Shown here: in pieces, positions 20,163 through 30,367 of the stretch
Layout: every line of letters begins with the position of its first letter
How positions within the stretch are numbered: position 1 is the stretch's first letter
Assembly (NCBI GenBank): GCA_033085395.1
Contig: JANQBS010000378.1
Span: forward strand, 1-31,573
Source of the DNA: Xanthoparmelia taractica
Taxonomy: Eukaryota > Ascomycota > Lecanoromycetes > Lecanorales > Parmeliaceae
Length of the DNA: 31,573 bases
Direction: 5' to 3'
Program-made: the position numbers and the translations under genes
Notes under the pieces: model-generated
The model's input: the letters and a program-made list of their open reading frames with translations, nothing else
Database searches by the model: none
What the model was told of the DNA's origin: nothing

Positions 20163-21704
20163 CTACGTACGAGACTTGTGATTCAACAAATGCGGACTCG
20201 CAGCCCGCGGGTAATAATCATCCTCATAAATCGACGACGTGACATGCCTCGGCAAATGCGCCACCGGACCGCCACCCCCTTCATGTCTCCCCCCCTCACT
20301 CTCATGCTTCTGCAGCCGCACAACCGCCGCCTTAGTAGGGCCTTCTTGCCAGGTATTGCTCTCGCCGAGCTCCATGTAATCGTCCATGCCCCTCGACGAG
20401 GTGGCCCCCGAGGACTCGTACATGCCGCTCTTCCAGTCTTTGACCTTGCCCGCGCGGACGGGGACGAAGGAGGAGGAGGCGCGGGCAAGGTCGGAGCTGC
20501 GGTTTAGGGAGAGCTTGCTGGCGATTTTGGGGGCGAAGTGGCGGAAGAAGTGGGGCATGGTGATGAGGCAGCCGCAGACGATGCCGGAGGCGATTTCGGC
20601 GATACTAGCATTAATGTGGGGTCAACTTTTGCGATGCATGCGCGGAGCAGGGGCGCGGGGAAGGGTCAAAGCTCACGTCCACATCGCGACGGGGAATAGG
20701 TAATATGTCTTGTCGGGGCTTCTGGCGCTGGCGACGCTGGTGACGAGGTGCATGATGCTTGAGATGCAGCCGCTAATGAGAGTCAGCTTTTAGCGTTCTG
20801 AATTCGCAAGCACGGCAGTCATACAAGAGTCCGGTTGCGAAGACGGCAGAGACGCCTATTTTCCTTCGGGTGGACATGTGCAAGCGCCAGACTTCGACGA
20901 TGGGCAGGAGTAGTATTGTAAAGTCGGACACCACGTTGATGGTACCTCCCGCAACAAAGACCCCCTCGTTATTGATGCAATGGCCGGGCTCTGTAGGCGT
21001 CCAGAGTTTGCTCCTCGGAATGCACGGCCAGATCTCGACAGGTAGGTTGGCGAGATAGAAGAGGAAGTTGAAGAGTATTACGCCTTGAATTATCCAATAT
21101 GTTCTGGTCTTGCCGCTAGGGACGAAGATTCGCAAAAAGAGGAGCAGAATGGAAAGCTTGGTGATGAATATGATGGGTATATAGGCGATCTCGATGCCGT
21201 TCGCAATCTGGCACGGGCCATGTTTAGATACCCGTCTAGGGGCCAATGGGGGATATCTAACGGACCTTCGTCCATCTTATCAGATTGATGACTTGTATAT
21301 CCCACTGGTGTACGCCAGCATTATTATTGAAGATCGGTATCAACATCAATGTGGCGTAAGCGATCAGACCAAGCTTTGAGAGCCTCTGTAAGCTTGACAT
21401 GGATCATGCGACGATTTGAGTGTTCTCACCCATGCAATGACGCAGGTGTCTAACAAGAGTCAGAAGCCCGTCATCACCGTCGCTCCAGGCAGAGACAAAA
21501 CTCACAGTCTTCCCACCCGTGAGCTTGAGTGATAATGAACCTGGTATATATGCGAATCGCAACACATATTGTGGCCAACGTTAGGCATATTATGTTACAA
21601 GCCAGGTTCGCCGCTGTCTGTGTCTGAGGGTCGGTAAAATTTGGATGAACGCCTGGAGGAGGCTTCAGGCCGGGTCCTTCGAGTAGCTGGTCCAACGTAG
21701 CCAT
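20163..21704 (-). CDS. Rhodopsin-domain (PTH11-like) seven-helix membrane protein 1
   Basis: Integral membrane protein of the fungal rhodopsin/PTH11-like receptor superfamily; some members sense surface or host cues, most are uncharacterised. Six exons (21506-21704, 21430-21449, 21266-21373, 20825-21207, 20677-20772, 20163-20604) give 415 residues. Exon 2 is only 20 nt and completes the family motif GWEDYTCVIAW. The start of exon 3 is ambiguous: the acceptor at 21374-21375 gives the consensus W-LGLIAYATL, while the TACAG 12 bp earlier would add four residues. About seven helices follow, including FITKLSILLLFLRIF and NVVSDFTILLLPIVEVWRL. FITKLSILLLFLRIF and the Cys in WPCIPR are characteristic. 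The cytosolic tail of about 130 residues is Ser/His/Gly-rich. An in-frame ATG four codons upstream (21716) is an alternative start. Confidence 0.85.
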
Positions 21705-22481
21705 TGCTGCATACAATCAGGATATTCATGTGGGACGGAGAATAACGAGGGAAGGACAGAAAAAGCAGCGCAAGTGCTCAATGGGAGCAGCAGGCGCCAT
21801 GGGAAACGCGCTGAAATAAATAAAAGCTGGAATTGAGCATGTAGGTTTTTACTGAACAGTTTCGGGATGTTGGCAGTCCAATCAAACAGTTGCGTCTCTC
21901 CCAATAACGGGAAGTAGAAGTTGTGTGCTTTATCTTGCGACATGTGGTTGGACCCCTTGAACATTCCCATGTGGTGATGGCAAATGTCTTTCCCCCGCAA
22001 CACTGCATGGCGTGGCTTGCGCAGAGATGCATTAGTCCCTTTAGCGATGAGCCTATAAAAGACCACACGGCAATTCATGGCGTTCATTCGATGATAGATG
22101 ATGATCAATGGGATCGAGTGGTGGAGGAATAGACGACAAGCTCACGATCGATGTGGAAACGCTCCTAGACCTGCACTATTGGGGACAGGTACTCCGGGTT
22201 GGATCAGTGCTTCCCATTAAGACAGGGATGTAGAAGTATAAGTACCTTAGAGCCTCCCTAATATCCCCTAGAAGGGTGGAAGAAGATATGGAAAGAGAAA
22301 AGAAGGATCGGATCGGAAGAAAGCTCTCATTCAGTCCTAGCCTCCGTTTTGGCGGCAGTATCGTATTCGAGCGCTTAGAAATTCAAAGATAACATGACGA
22401 AGCCCATCGAGATTTGACTTCAATTTAGAAGTAAATTATTCATGATGAACCGTCGATGCACTCCACCTTCTTAACAATGGC
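21705..22481. other. Promoter region of rhodopsin-like gene 1, no gene seen
   Basis: About 780 bp upstream of the membrane-protein gene up to the MITE. Small overlapping frames on both strands lack recognisable motifs. A purine-rich patch occurs near 22268-22325. Confidence 0.45.
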
Positions 22482-22483
22482 TA

Positions 22484-22827
22484 CAGTCGAACCTGGTTAT
22501 AGCGGAGTGCCCGATAACGGAAACCTGGCTATAGTTGAAATTTTTCCTGGATTTAATCAAAATTACATATAAATAACGAAATCTCTAGTTATTACGGATT
22601 CCGTTAATTTTTTAGAAGATTTTTGATGTATTCCGTAATAGAAAGGTAAAATATTACCTCTAAATTATTAAATTTCCTACTTTTATTCGGTAAATTTAAG
22701 GTTTCTATTAAAACTAATACTGTATTAGGTTTAGTAAGCTCTCAGCGTACTCTTGCTACTACGGATACCTGTTTTTAACGGCATAGTAATGGTGATTTTT
22801 TACGTCCGCTATAACCAGGTTCGACTG
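22484..22827. mobile_element. Pogo/Fot1-type MITE with perfect 23-bp inverted repeats
   Basis: A 344-bp non-autonomous DNA transposon. The ends are perfect inverted repeats of at least 23 bp (22484-22506 and 22805-22827), starting CAGTCGAACCTGGTTATAGC, and each end is bordered by TA (22482-22483, 22828-22829), the TA target duplication of Tc1/mariner superfamily elements. CAGTCGAACC..GTTATA..CG ends resemble those of fungal Fot1/pogo elements. A second, diverged copy of the CCTGG.TATAG motif lies just inside the left end (about 22531-22542). The interior (about 22560-22740) is AT-rich with no coding capacity, so it depends on a transposase elsewhere. It lies between two genes, ending 243 bp before the cupin start codon. 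Confidence 0.9.
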
Positions 22828-23070
22828 TAGCAGGGGACTGTACGCAGGGGCAATCGCGCATGCCCCAAGCGACCCGGTACCGGCAGCTGCGAGGATGCCC
22901 ATGCCGAGCCCTCCCGATAGCCGTAGCGTCGCTCCATCTTCCCTCTGCAAACCAACACAAATAGAGCATCAAACGCCGGACAACCCACCCAAACGACTCC
23001 CCACCAACACCGACACCAACACTTTGAAGGCAAACCCCCTCAGTCACCCTACCAGCACCCCATCATCACC

Positions 23071-23670
23071 ATGACCGACTCCCGCCCCCGCAACGAAACC
23101 CAACTCTCCCAAGGCCTCCCAGGCCTCACGCACCACATAACCGGGCACAATGCCTCCGGCCAAGCGATCGTGTCTTCAGACCGCCCCGCAACCTGGACCC
23201 CCTTCCAAAACAACAGCATGGCCTTCGACGTCGTCTACACCACCTCCACCTTCCCCCCCAACATGAACGGCGACGCGGACCTCACATCCCACGACAAGCT
23301 CGTCCAATCCAAACAACTCGGTCTCGTGAACCCGAACGGTACCGTTGCGCGCATTGTTGATTTCGCGCCTGGTATTGAGCCGTTGATGCATCGGACGCAG
23401 TCGCTTGACTATGGGGTTGTGCTGGAGGGGGAGGTGGAGATGGTGCTGGATGAGGGGGTCACGAGGGTTATGAGGAGGGGAGATGTGGCGGTGCAGAGGG
23501 GGACGAATCATGGGTGGAGGAATGTGTCGGGGACGGAGTGGGCGAGGATGTTTTTTGTGTTGCAGGAGGCGAAGAAGATTGAGGTTGGCGGGAAGGAGTT
23601 GGGTGAGGATTTGAGTAACGCGGGGAGTGAGGCTGGGTTGATGGGGGCGAAGGATGGGGGGAGTAAGTAG
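23071..23670 (+). CDS. Cupin-domain protein (small, single-exon)
   Basis: Intronless gene of 199 residues. A single beta-barrel cupin occupies about residues 88-165. Motif 1 is reduced, PLMHRTQSLDYGVVLEGEV with one His (His107) instead of HxH. Motif 2, RRGDVAVQRGTNHGWRN, has the expected His147 and Asn. The family is common in Ascomycota near oxidoreductase genes and is often annotated only as cupin or conserved hypothetical. A metal-dependent enzyme or isomerase-like role is possible, but the partial metal site makes catalysis uncertain. The ATG lies in a good fungal context (CACCATGAC). The 5' half of the coding strand is strongly C-rich and the 3' half strongly G-rich. The MITE sits in its promoter. 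Confidence 0.85.
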   Translation: MTDSRPRNETQLSQGLPGLTHHITGHNASGQAIVSSDRPATWTPFQNNSMAFDVVYTTSTFPPNMNGDADLTSHDKLVQSKQLGLVNPNGTVARIVDFAPGIEPLMHRTQSLDYGVVLEGEVEMVLDEGVTRVMRRGDVAVQRGTNHGWRNVSGTEWARMFFVLQEAKKIEVGGKELGEDLSNAGSEAGLMGAKDGGSK

Positions 23671-23966
23671 GGTTTGATGGGTGGGGGGGTAATAGGCTTG
23701 ATGAATTTTACGATGCCGATGAGAGTGTTTTGTAGATTTTATGTTATAGAGGTGTTATGGTATCTTCTTGAGATGTCGGTAATGCTATGGAATAATTTTA
23801 TTCCAATGCAGTTTTCCTGTAGATTGGCTAGACGCTCAGCTACCGTGCCCTCTAACAGGCCATACTCTCGTCTGATATCCAATCTTACTATAATCGGAGC
23901 GTCTCACAGCGTCTCTTCCGTCCTGACCTAAAACCCATAATGCTCAGCTTTCATCCCTTCTCAGCC

Positions 23967-25452
23967 CTAAGAAGCTGATACACTCACCATATCCTGCCTT
24001 AACAATATCCGATTATTCGGCACACTCGGCAAAATATCCTCCTGACTCTCCGTCCGACTACTCTTCGAAATGACCGTATTCGGCGCCCCTTCCCGTTCCG
24101 CCGCCACCGCAACGTGATCGAACGAATCCCTCGGGTCCTGCAGCGAATCGATTTCCAAAAACGTTCCTTGACGGATCGTGCCCAGCCGCATGGTCTCTGC
24201 GGCGGGGTACTTGGGCGATCGTATGCCGGAGGTTGAGCGGGCTGATGAGGAGGGGTTTCGGCGTTTGTAGGCGGATTCGGAGCGGGGGCGCTTGTTGAGG
24301 AGCCAGCCGAAGGAGGGGAGGCAGGATACCACGACAGCTATGAATGGTGAATCGTTTCGGTAGGGAGTGAAGGAGGGTAGGTAGGAGAGGAATTTGAGAT
24401 TACTTACCGACGCTTGCTTCGATCTGAGACCATAGGGCTAGCCAGATCGAATCAACGTGGTGTTCTTTCGTTGCTCTTGTTTGGAAGACGCGGACGAGGG
24501 CGACGGCGATTATGAAGAATCCGAGGCAGAAGAGGGCCGCTAAGCCGGCCCTTTGTTTTCGATTCACGCCAATGAGTCCTAGGAGTAGATGTAGTGGTAG
24601 AGCCATGACTTTAGATTGGTGTATCAGTCAAGTAGGATCGTGGAAGGTTCCTTTATGCGTACTTACTGAGGAGATCGCATGAGATATCGACTGCTGTTGA
24701 GTAGTAGAGACTGTCATTCGATATCTCAACGTCTCTTGGTGTATCACAATGGCCTACGAATGTCAGCTTTGAAAGAAGCGGAAAGAAAATGTCGAACTCG
24801 GACCTATTGTAAAGTAAGACATTAGTGGGCTGCAGGACTCGAACTGCAAAGCCCAGCATCCCACATATGTCAGACCGACAAAGGCGACCACGGCCCACCA
24901 AGCGTACAGATAGGTGCGCGAGAGTCTATCAAATAAGCTCTTGTAAAAAACCAAAATCGATAGCTTGACCGCCCATACACAAGTCCAAAAGAGTATGATG
25001 ATGCCGAACTGGATCCTAAGATAACGATTCGCTCGTTCTTCAAATTCGAGCATGCCCTCAGGAGACTGTGGAGGACTGCCTGCAGCGGCCAAGTCCAGAT
25101 CAAACATGGTTGGTATGCTCTGAACGTACAACCCGGCCATTGCAATGAGAGTCGCGAGTGCTAGTAACATAAGCACATCGGAGGCAAGGACATTGTCAAT
25201 GGTCGTCTTCTTAACGATAAAGAGACGGATAGCCACACGGGATACAACGAGGGTAATTGCAATAGCTGTGACAACCCAAATAATGCTCTGCAGTTTGCGT
25301 CAGTTGCAGAATCATGAGCTTTGATATCAGACCTGGGACGAACCAAGAGCTTTGAAGGATTCAGTCCGCCAACGCCTGCCGTCATCATCGTTGCCTCTCC
25401 CGGATGATGCACAGGTCAGAGGGTATATATTTGAGGAGTTCGTGGAAGACAT
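23967..25452 (-). CDS. Rhodopsin-domain (PTH11-like) seven-helix membrane protein 2
   Basis: Second fungal rhodopsin-like membrane protein, of a different subgroup from the one at 20163-21704. Exons 25333-25452, 24804-25287, 24667-24753, 24408-24608 and 23967-24337 give 420 residues. The first intron is 45 bp (branch CTGAC) and joins FKALGSSQ-SIIWVVTAIAITLV. The second joins YFTIG-HCDTPRDVEISNDSLYYST, and the third gives DISCDLL-IMALPLHLL. These segments, plus FWTCVWAVKLSILVFYKSLF, are characteristic of the family. About 40 residues precede helix 1, with potential N-glycosylation at NSS. The tail (about 120 residues) is cytosolic and Ser/Arg-rich. Starts upstream in the same frame exist (up to 25512), but MSSTNSSN fits a short extracellular N-terminus best. 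Function and ligand are unknown. Confidence 0.84.
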
Positions 25453-25805
25453 TGCACGTGAAAGTATCATCATCATCTCTGTAAACGTGAATGACCAAGA
25501 AGAGGAAGGCAAGGAGAGCGTTCATGCAAGGGCAGAAGAGACGCAGAGGCCCGAGTAATCAGTAGCCAATCATGAATTGCACAACCCGTTAGATAATTAA
25601 ATCTGATTGAGCTTTGTATGTGCTTAGATACTATTCATGAAATAGAGATTCTGGGAATCTTGTATTCATGTGGCTCGGGGACTCTGAGCGTGTATTTGGG
25701 GTCATACATGACCATCTTAGGGCTCACCATTTGGGCAATTTCCCATCAAGTGTCCCCGTCAGCAAAAGCGGATTCGAACAATGGCACTCCACATTAAGTT
25801 CTGAG
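25453..25805. other. Divergent promoter region of membrane protein 2 and TatD gene
   Basis: About 350 bp between divergently transcribed genes, with no gene of its own. The frame upstream of the TatD start remains open to 25668 but shows no conserved sequence above 25806. Confidence 0.45.
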
Positions 25806-26988
25806 ATGCAAAGGACGACACACTTCTTATTTAGAAAACTGAAGTATTCATCACCTCAAAGGGTTACGCCGCCTTTGCTTCCCGCGCTTACTGGCCAATC
25901 GTCGCTGAGACATGGCCACCAGGTAGTCAGGAGAACAATGTCGCAGTACAAATATGCCGATGTGAGATGCTCCAACGCCAAAAAAGGAAAAAAAATAGGG
26001 GACAAGGACGTTGATATTGCATAACAGGTGGGCATCAATCTGACAGATTCCACCTTCGCCGGAAAGTACTACGGCAAACAGCATCATGAAGACGACACCG
26101 AACATGTCATCCAAAGGGCTGTCGATCTCGGATGTGTAAAGTTCATGGTCACTGGAGCCAATTTAGGAGAGTCGAAGAAGGCTGTCGCTCTCGCGGAACA
26201 ATACCCGGGACGATGTTACGCCACTGTAGGCGTTCACCCATGCCACGCAACATCCTTTGATGAATACCCTGGCGGCCCTACGATTCTGCTACAGGAGCTT
26301 GAGACGGTAGCCATTGATGCAAAGGGCCGAGGTCTCGCTACGGCATTTGGAGAATTCGGATTGGACTACGATAGGTTACATTTTGCAGGAATGGAAGCGC
26401 AGCTCAAATACTTTGAGGCGCAGCTTGATATTGCGGTCAAAGTTCAGTTGCCTCTGTTTCTACATTCGCGTGCCGCTGGTGGGGATTTTGAGCGATTGCT
26501 GTCTGCTAAACTACCCAGTTTGCCGAAGAAAGGCTTGGTGCATAGCTTCACCGGCACCGTGGAGGAGATGGAGAGCTTGGTGGCTCTAGGGTTGGATATT
26601 GGGGTGAATGGATGCAGTATGAAGACTGAGGAGAATTTGGATGTCGTCAGGGCCATCCCCCTTGAACGGTTGCAGATCGAGACGGATGGACCATACGTAG
26701 GTTTCTCTAGGACACTCTCGCCCCAATCTCCTGGCTGCTAATCATCCAAAGTGTGAAATGCGGGCGTCGCACGCATCAGCCAAGTATAAAGATGACGCGC
26801 CGGAACTGCCGAAATCAGTCAAGAAAGAGAAGTGGACCTTGGATTCCATGGTTAAAGGTCGCAATGAACCAGCCACTATTATCCATGTTGCCCATGTCAT
26901 CGCCAAGGTCAAGGGAATCTCAACCGGAGAGGTTTGTCAAGCAGCATGGAATAATTCCGTCAAGATGTTTGGCTTAGGGGTAGCATAA
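25806..26988 (+). CDS. TatD-family metal-dependent deoxyribonuclease (TATDN1-like)
   Basis: Mg2+-dependent DNase of the TIM-barrel amidohydrolase-like TatD family, linked to DNA repair and apoptotic DNA breakdown. Exons 25806-25961, 26028-26696 and 26752-26988 give 353 residues from the upstream ATG, or 309 from the ATG at 25938. Conserved segments are YADVGINLTD (eukaryotic TATDN1 form), HPCHA, GEFGLDYDR, LFLHSRAAGGDF, HSFTGTVEE and the final ETDGPY-CEMRASH. All metal-ligand positions expected for eukaryotic members are present. The 44 residues between the two ATGs contain many Arg/Lys and Ser and no Asp or Glu, like a mitochondrial presequence, so the longer start may give a mitochondrial form. 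Intron 1 (66 bp) lies eight codons after the second ATG. Confidence 0.88.
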
Positions 26989-27989
26989 GAGCAGTAAGAG
27001 CCTTGAAGATATGTAGCCACCCAGACATGGAGTAATCGTATGGGAACACGCTACACTTATCAAATTCGCTCAGTCGATGTAACATGTACCTGCAAGGCGG
27101 CAGTCCCGGCTCCTACCGACATGATGAATTTTCACAGGACAGGGCCTGTGGTCCCTGCATATGTGGGATGATGATTCCTCCGAATAATTGGGACATGTGA
27201 ACTCTGCGCAACCTGGGTTTGCGTAGGTTTGCGCCTTGAAAAGCCCGAATTAGAGCCCCTTCTACAACAGTAGCTCAAACTCCGCACTGCTCGTCAGCTT
27301 GCCTGACCCTAGAGCACGCCTACGGTCATCCGTAATACGAAGCTATACTCAAGTAAAGCGTTAAGGACTGATGCAAGTAATTGATACAGGCGAACCGCAG
27401 AGATCAGGATGAGAGATGAAATGAAACAAGTCTTTTGCTGTTGGACCCTTAAAATACATAAAACGTAATCGGGCAGGAAGGGCCCACCACTCCGCGTTGG
27501 CCGGAGCTAAATTCGGACGCCAAGATATCGCTTCGTCTGTCCGTGGAGATTTCAAACATGAACTAAGCCGCTTTGGGAAAGCCTGCCTCGCCAGCTATGA
27601 ACCTCAAATTCTTTCTTTAAATCTTCCCACCTTCCCATTCTCCAAACAATCCTACCCTCGAAACTTTCTTGTACTAGATACATCGTCGTTGTTGCTTCCA
27701 TCCACACGTATACTACATACACAATCATAATACATACACAATCACACACTCGTAGGACAGCCTTTGGTGCGAGTCACAACCAAAGTCCTCCCACGTCAGC
27801 AACTTCGACATGGATTTACAGCTTACGATGCTCACTTTCATCGTCCACCCTTCAAAATGTCGTTAAGAAGACTGTAGTCAGTGTTTCACTCCGGAGGCTT
27901 TCGTCCCACGTTTCGCTCTTCTCTTTCCAATTCAGCATACCTTTTTGGACACCAAGATATAGCAAAGCATCATCATCCTTACTCACGAG
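26989..27989. other. Intergenic region, no gene seen
   Basis: About 1 kb between the TatD stop and the SIW14-like start. It probably holds the SIW14 promoter and leader, including a pyrimidine-rich stretch with ACATACACAATCA repeats near 27712-27745. No conserved frame was recognised. Confidence 0.5.
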
Positions 27990-28970
27990 ATGGACCCCAA
28001 ATCCCAGAAAGAAATCATCCAGAGTCATGGCCATCTTATATCACAAAATTACGCCCAGCAGATCAATGTCAAAGGCAAATTCGGCGCCGAGGATAGTGGT
28101 CCCCCCTCTCCCTCGTCTGGACCTATGAACAATTTCGCACAAGTCGCTCCTGGCATTTACCGGAGCAGCTTCCCACAAGCTGGCAATATGGAGCATGTGA
28201 GGTCGCTCGGACTAAAATCAATCCTGTAAGAATCTCATCCCTGGTGGTCGACGTGGTTCTGAATGTGACCAGCACACTTGTCAAAACGCCTCACTCAGAA
28301 GAATTCCTCGATTACGTGGAAGAGAAGGGCGTTGAGCATTTTCGCATCATCATTCCCGCCCATAAGACCCCTTCTAGCATTATCCCGATAGAGACGCTTC
28401 TCCAAACGCTCAGAATCATTCTCAATCATGCGAATTACCCACTGTTAATTCACTGCAACAAGGGCAAGGTACATGCAAAGCTGCCATGCCGATTGGGACC
28501 TCATCTGACATTGTCAGCAGCATCGAACGGGGTGCATGGTCGCTTGTTATCGCAAATTGAAAGGCTGGACCGACGCTGCCATCATCACGGAGTACGTAGT
28601 AGCCAGCTGCACAAATCGTTCGTCACCACGCGGAACGGTCGACTGACTTGGTCCCAGATACCGCAAATTCGCAGGGGACAAATTCCGCCCTCTAGACGAA
28701 GCATTCATCGCTTCCTTCAATGCAGAAGTGGCACAGCAGATTCTCGATGGCGTGGATCTCCCCTACGTACCTCTCCTGATGGGCCCCGTTCAGAGGAGAC
28801 TAGGAAGCCCGCCGCCTTTCCCTTGGAGCAATCATGCCGAAGCTTTCCGGCTGGCGACCGAAGACTCAGCCGACACTCTTCCGACGCCGCCGCCCTCTGA
28901 CAAGTCGGAGAAAGGTTACGATGATGACGCGTGGCCTTCGCCCAGAGGGCCCTCACCGGACCCATGGTGA
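27990..28970 (+). CDS. SIW14: SIW14-type atypical dual-specificity phosphatase (inositol pyrophosphate phosphatase family)
   Basis: Member of the plant and fungal atypical DSP (PFA-DSP) family; yeast Siw14 cleaves the 5-beta-phosphate of inositol pyrophosphates and influences stress responses. Four exons (27990-28225, 28273-28468, 28521-28591, 28658-28970) give 271 residues, near yeast Siw14 (281). The P-loop HCNKGKHRTG spans intron 2: catalytic Cys140 and Arg146 match the C-x5-R signature. Other family segments are APGIYRSSFPQ, the ILTLVKTPHSEEF loop, and GWTDAAIITE-YRKFAGDKFRPLDEAFI across intron 3. At intron 3 the donor is GTACGT after ACGGA and the acceptor CCCAG, with branch CTGAC. The C-terminal 60 residues are Pro/Ser/Asp-rich and likely disordered. 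Confidence 0.9.
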
Positions 28971-29419
28971 TTGCTTTAGGGTGGCACCGATGGGCGGGTC
29001 CAATTTATTGATTTTCGAAGACTCGCTTATGGGTGGAAGCGTTTTGTCCATATTTGACATTACAGCTATCCGTTCATCGCCGGCCTGGGAGGCACTCTGT
29101 TCATTGGATATCCCATGGTGGTCTTTCTGATTCGCATTCGTCTTTTCACAATGGGAGGCTTTGCGTGTGCATAAAAAGTCAATCACGGGGCGGTCTTTTA
29201 TCCATCGCAGTTTGTCAAAATGGACCGCCGCTGTATATACCTAGATCAAACCGCAATGATATTTCAGTTATTCATTCTTTTCAATTCCCACCTTGCAAAA
29301 CCCGACCCATTATTTACGCACTTCATTCAGTCTAGTCTACTTTCTCAAACCTTGAACGGCCCTTCCCCCTTCCCCCCACACAAAACTACCTTACCTTACC
29401 TCCCCACCACCACAAACTG

Positions 29420-29448
29420 CCCCCCCCCCCCCCTTTTTTTTTTTTTTT
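29420..29448. repeat. Adjacent homopolymers C14-T15
   Basis: Fourteen C directly followed by fifteen T. Lengths may be affected by sequencing error. Confidence 0.9.
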
Positions 29449-29637
29449 CTCCTGCGCCACAAATGCCCGACCTGTCCAGACGATCCCGCCACCAATCCCG
29501 CCCCCACACACCCACACCCACCCACACCCACAACGCATCACAGCCTCGCCAAGCCGTATTCCTCATTGGTTCTAACTCGGCAAGGAAACGCGTTTACAGT
29601 ATTATCCTACCCTTTTCTCCTGATCCCCCGCCCGCCG

Positions 29638-29790
29638 GGAGAAAAAGGGGAAAGATAGGGGATGGAGGATAGGGAGAAGGGAAAGAATGGGGCAAAGGAG
29701 GAAAGGAAAGGAGGATATGGAGAGGAGAGGGAAGATGAAGAATGGGGGAAAGGAAAGGAGGGAAGAAAGGAGAGGAGAGGAGAGAGAGAG
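29638..29790. repeat. Homopurine tract
   Basis: About 150 bp almost purely of A and G on the plus strand (GGAAAGGAG-like units), with a handful of T and C interruptions. Mirror-symmetric segments could form triplex (H-DNA) structures. On the bZIP sense strand it is pyrimidine-rich and lies in or beyond the 3' UTR. Confidence 0.8.
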
Positions 29791-29884
29791 ATTTACTACG
29801 CTAGGCTACGCTGGTTTGTTATGGGAGGAAGGGGAAGAAATGAATGAATGAATGAATGGAAAGAATGGAGGCGGGCCGGGGTAA

Positions 29885-30003
29885 GGTAGGTAGGTTGGTT
29901 GGTAGGTAGGTAGGAAGGTAGGGAGGTAGGGAGGTAGGGAGGTAGGTAGGCAGGCAGGTAGGTAGGGAGGTAGGTAGGTAGGTAGGTAGATAGAGGTAGG
30001 TAT
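29885..30003. repeat. (GGTA)n tetranucleotide array
   Basis: About 120 bp of GGTA units with variants GGTT, GGGA, GGCA and GGAA, continuing the purine-rich composition on the plus strand. Likely polymorphic in length. Confidence 0.9.
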
Positions 30004-30367
30004 CTTTGAGTAGGGGAGGGGAGGGGAGGGAATCAATGTATGTATGTATTCGTACTTGCGCAAGGACAGCGAGAAAGTGCGGTTCTTTGTCGCGTAAAGT
30101 ACCTAGGTAATATGTAGAGTAGGATATTATCGGGTGAGCTGTGAGCGGGGAGGGAGGAGGAAGAAGGTTGGTAATGAGGTATGTGAGGAGAGAAGGAAAT
30201 GGTATATGGTAGATAGAATTACTTACAAAACGCACCATATACCTATCTGCCTCAGCTATCTGGTTGCCGTCCGTCCAAAACTGTGACATTTCCAAAATAC
30301 ATTGCACATAAAACACATTCGGGAAGAAGCAAAACGTACGCATAAATCAATCAATCAAACAATTAAA

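Larger units (their letters stand above)
28971..30367. other. Convergent intergenic region rich in simple-sequence DNA
   Basis: About 1.4 kb between the converging SIW14 and bZIP genes, with no gene supported. It holds a C14-T15 double homopolymer, a purine-only tract of about 150 bp, a (TGAA)4 run (29840-29857), a degenerate (GGTA)n array and short GTAT repeats near 30036. Small plus-strand frames inside are low-complexity artefacts. Confidence 0.6.

Noticed and set aside
24825..24860. tRNA-like string (GGACTCGAACTGC)
   Set aside because: Lies within coding sequence of the second rhodopsin-like gene, with no cloverleaf; no tRNA or rRNA gene was seen anywhere in the window.
29220..29847. Plus-strand frames of 150 and 61 codons between the convergent genes
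   Set aside because: Low-complexity translations of C/T and G/A repeats.
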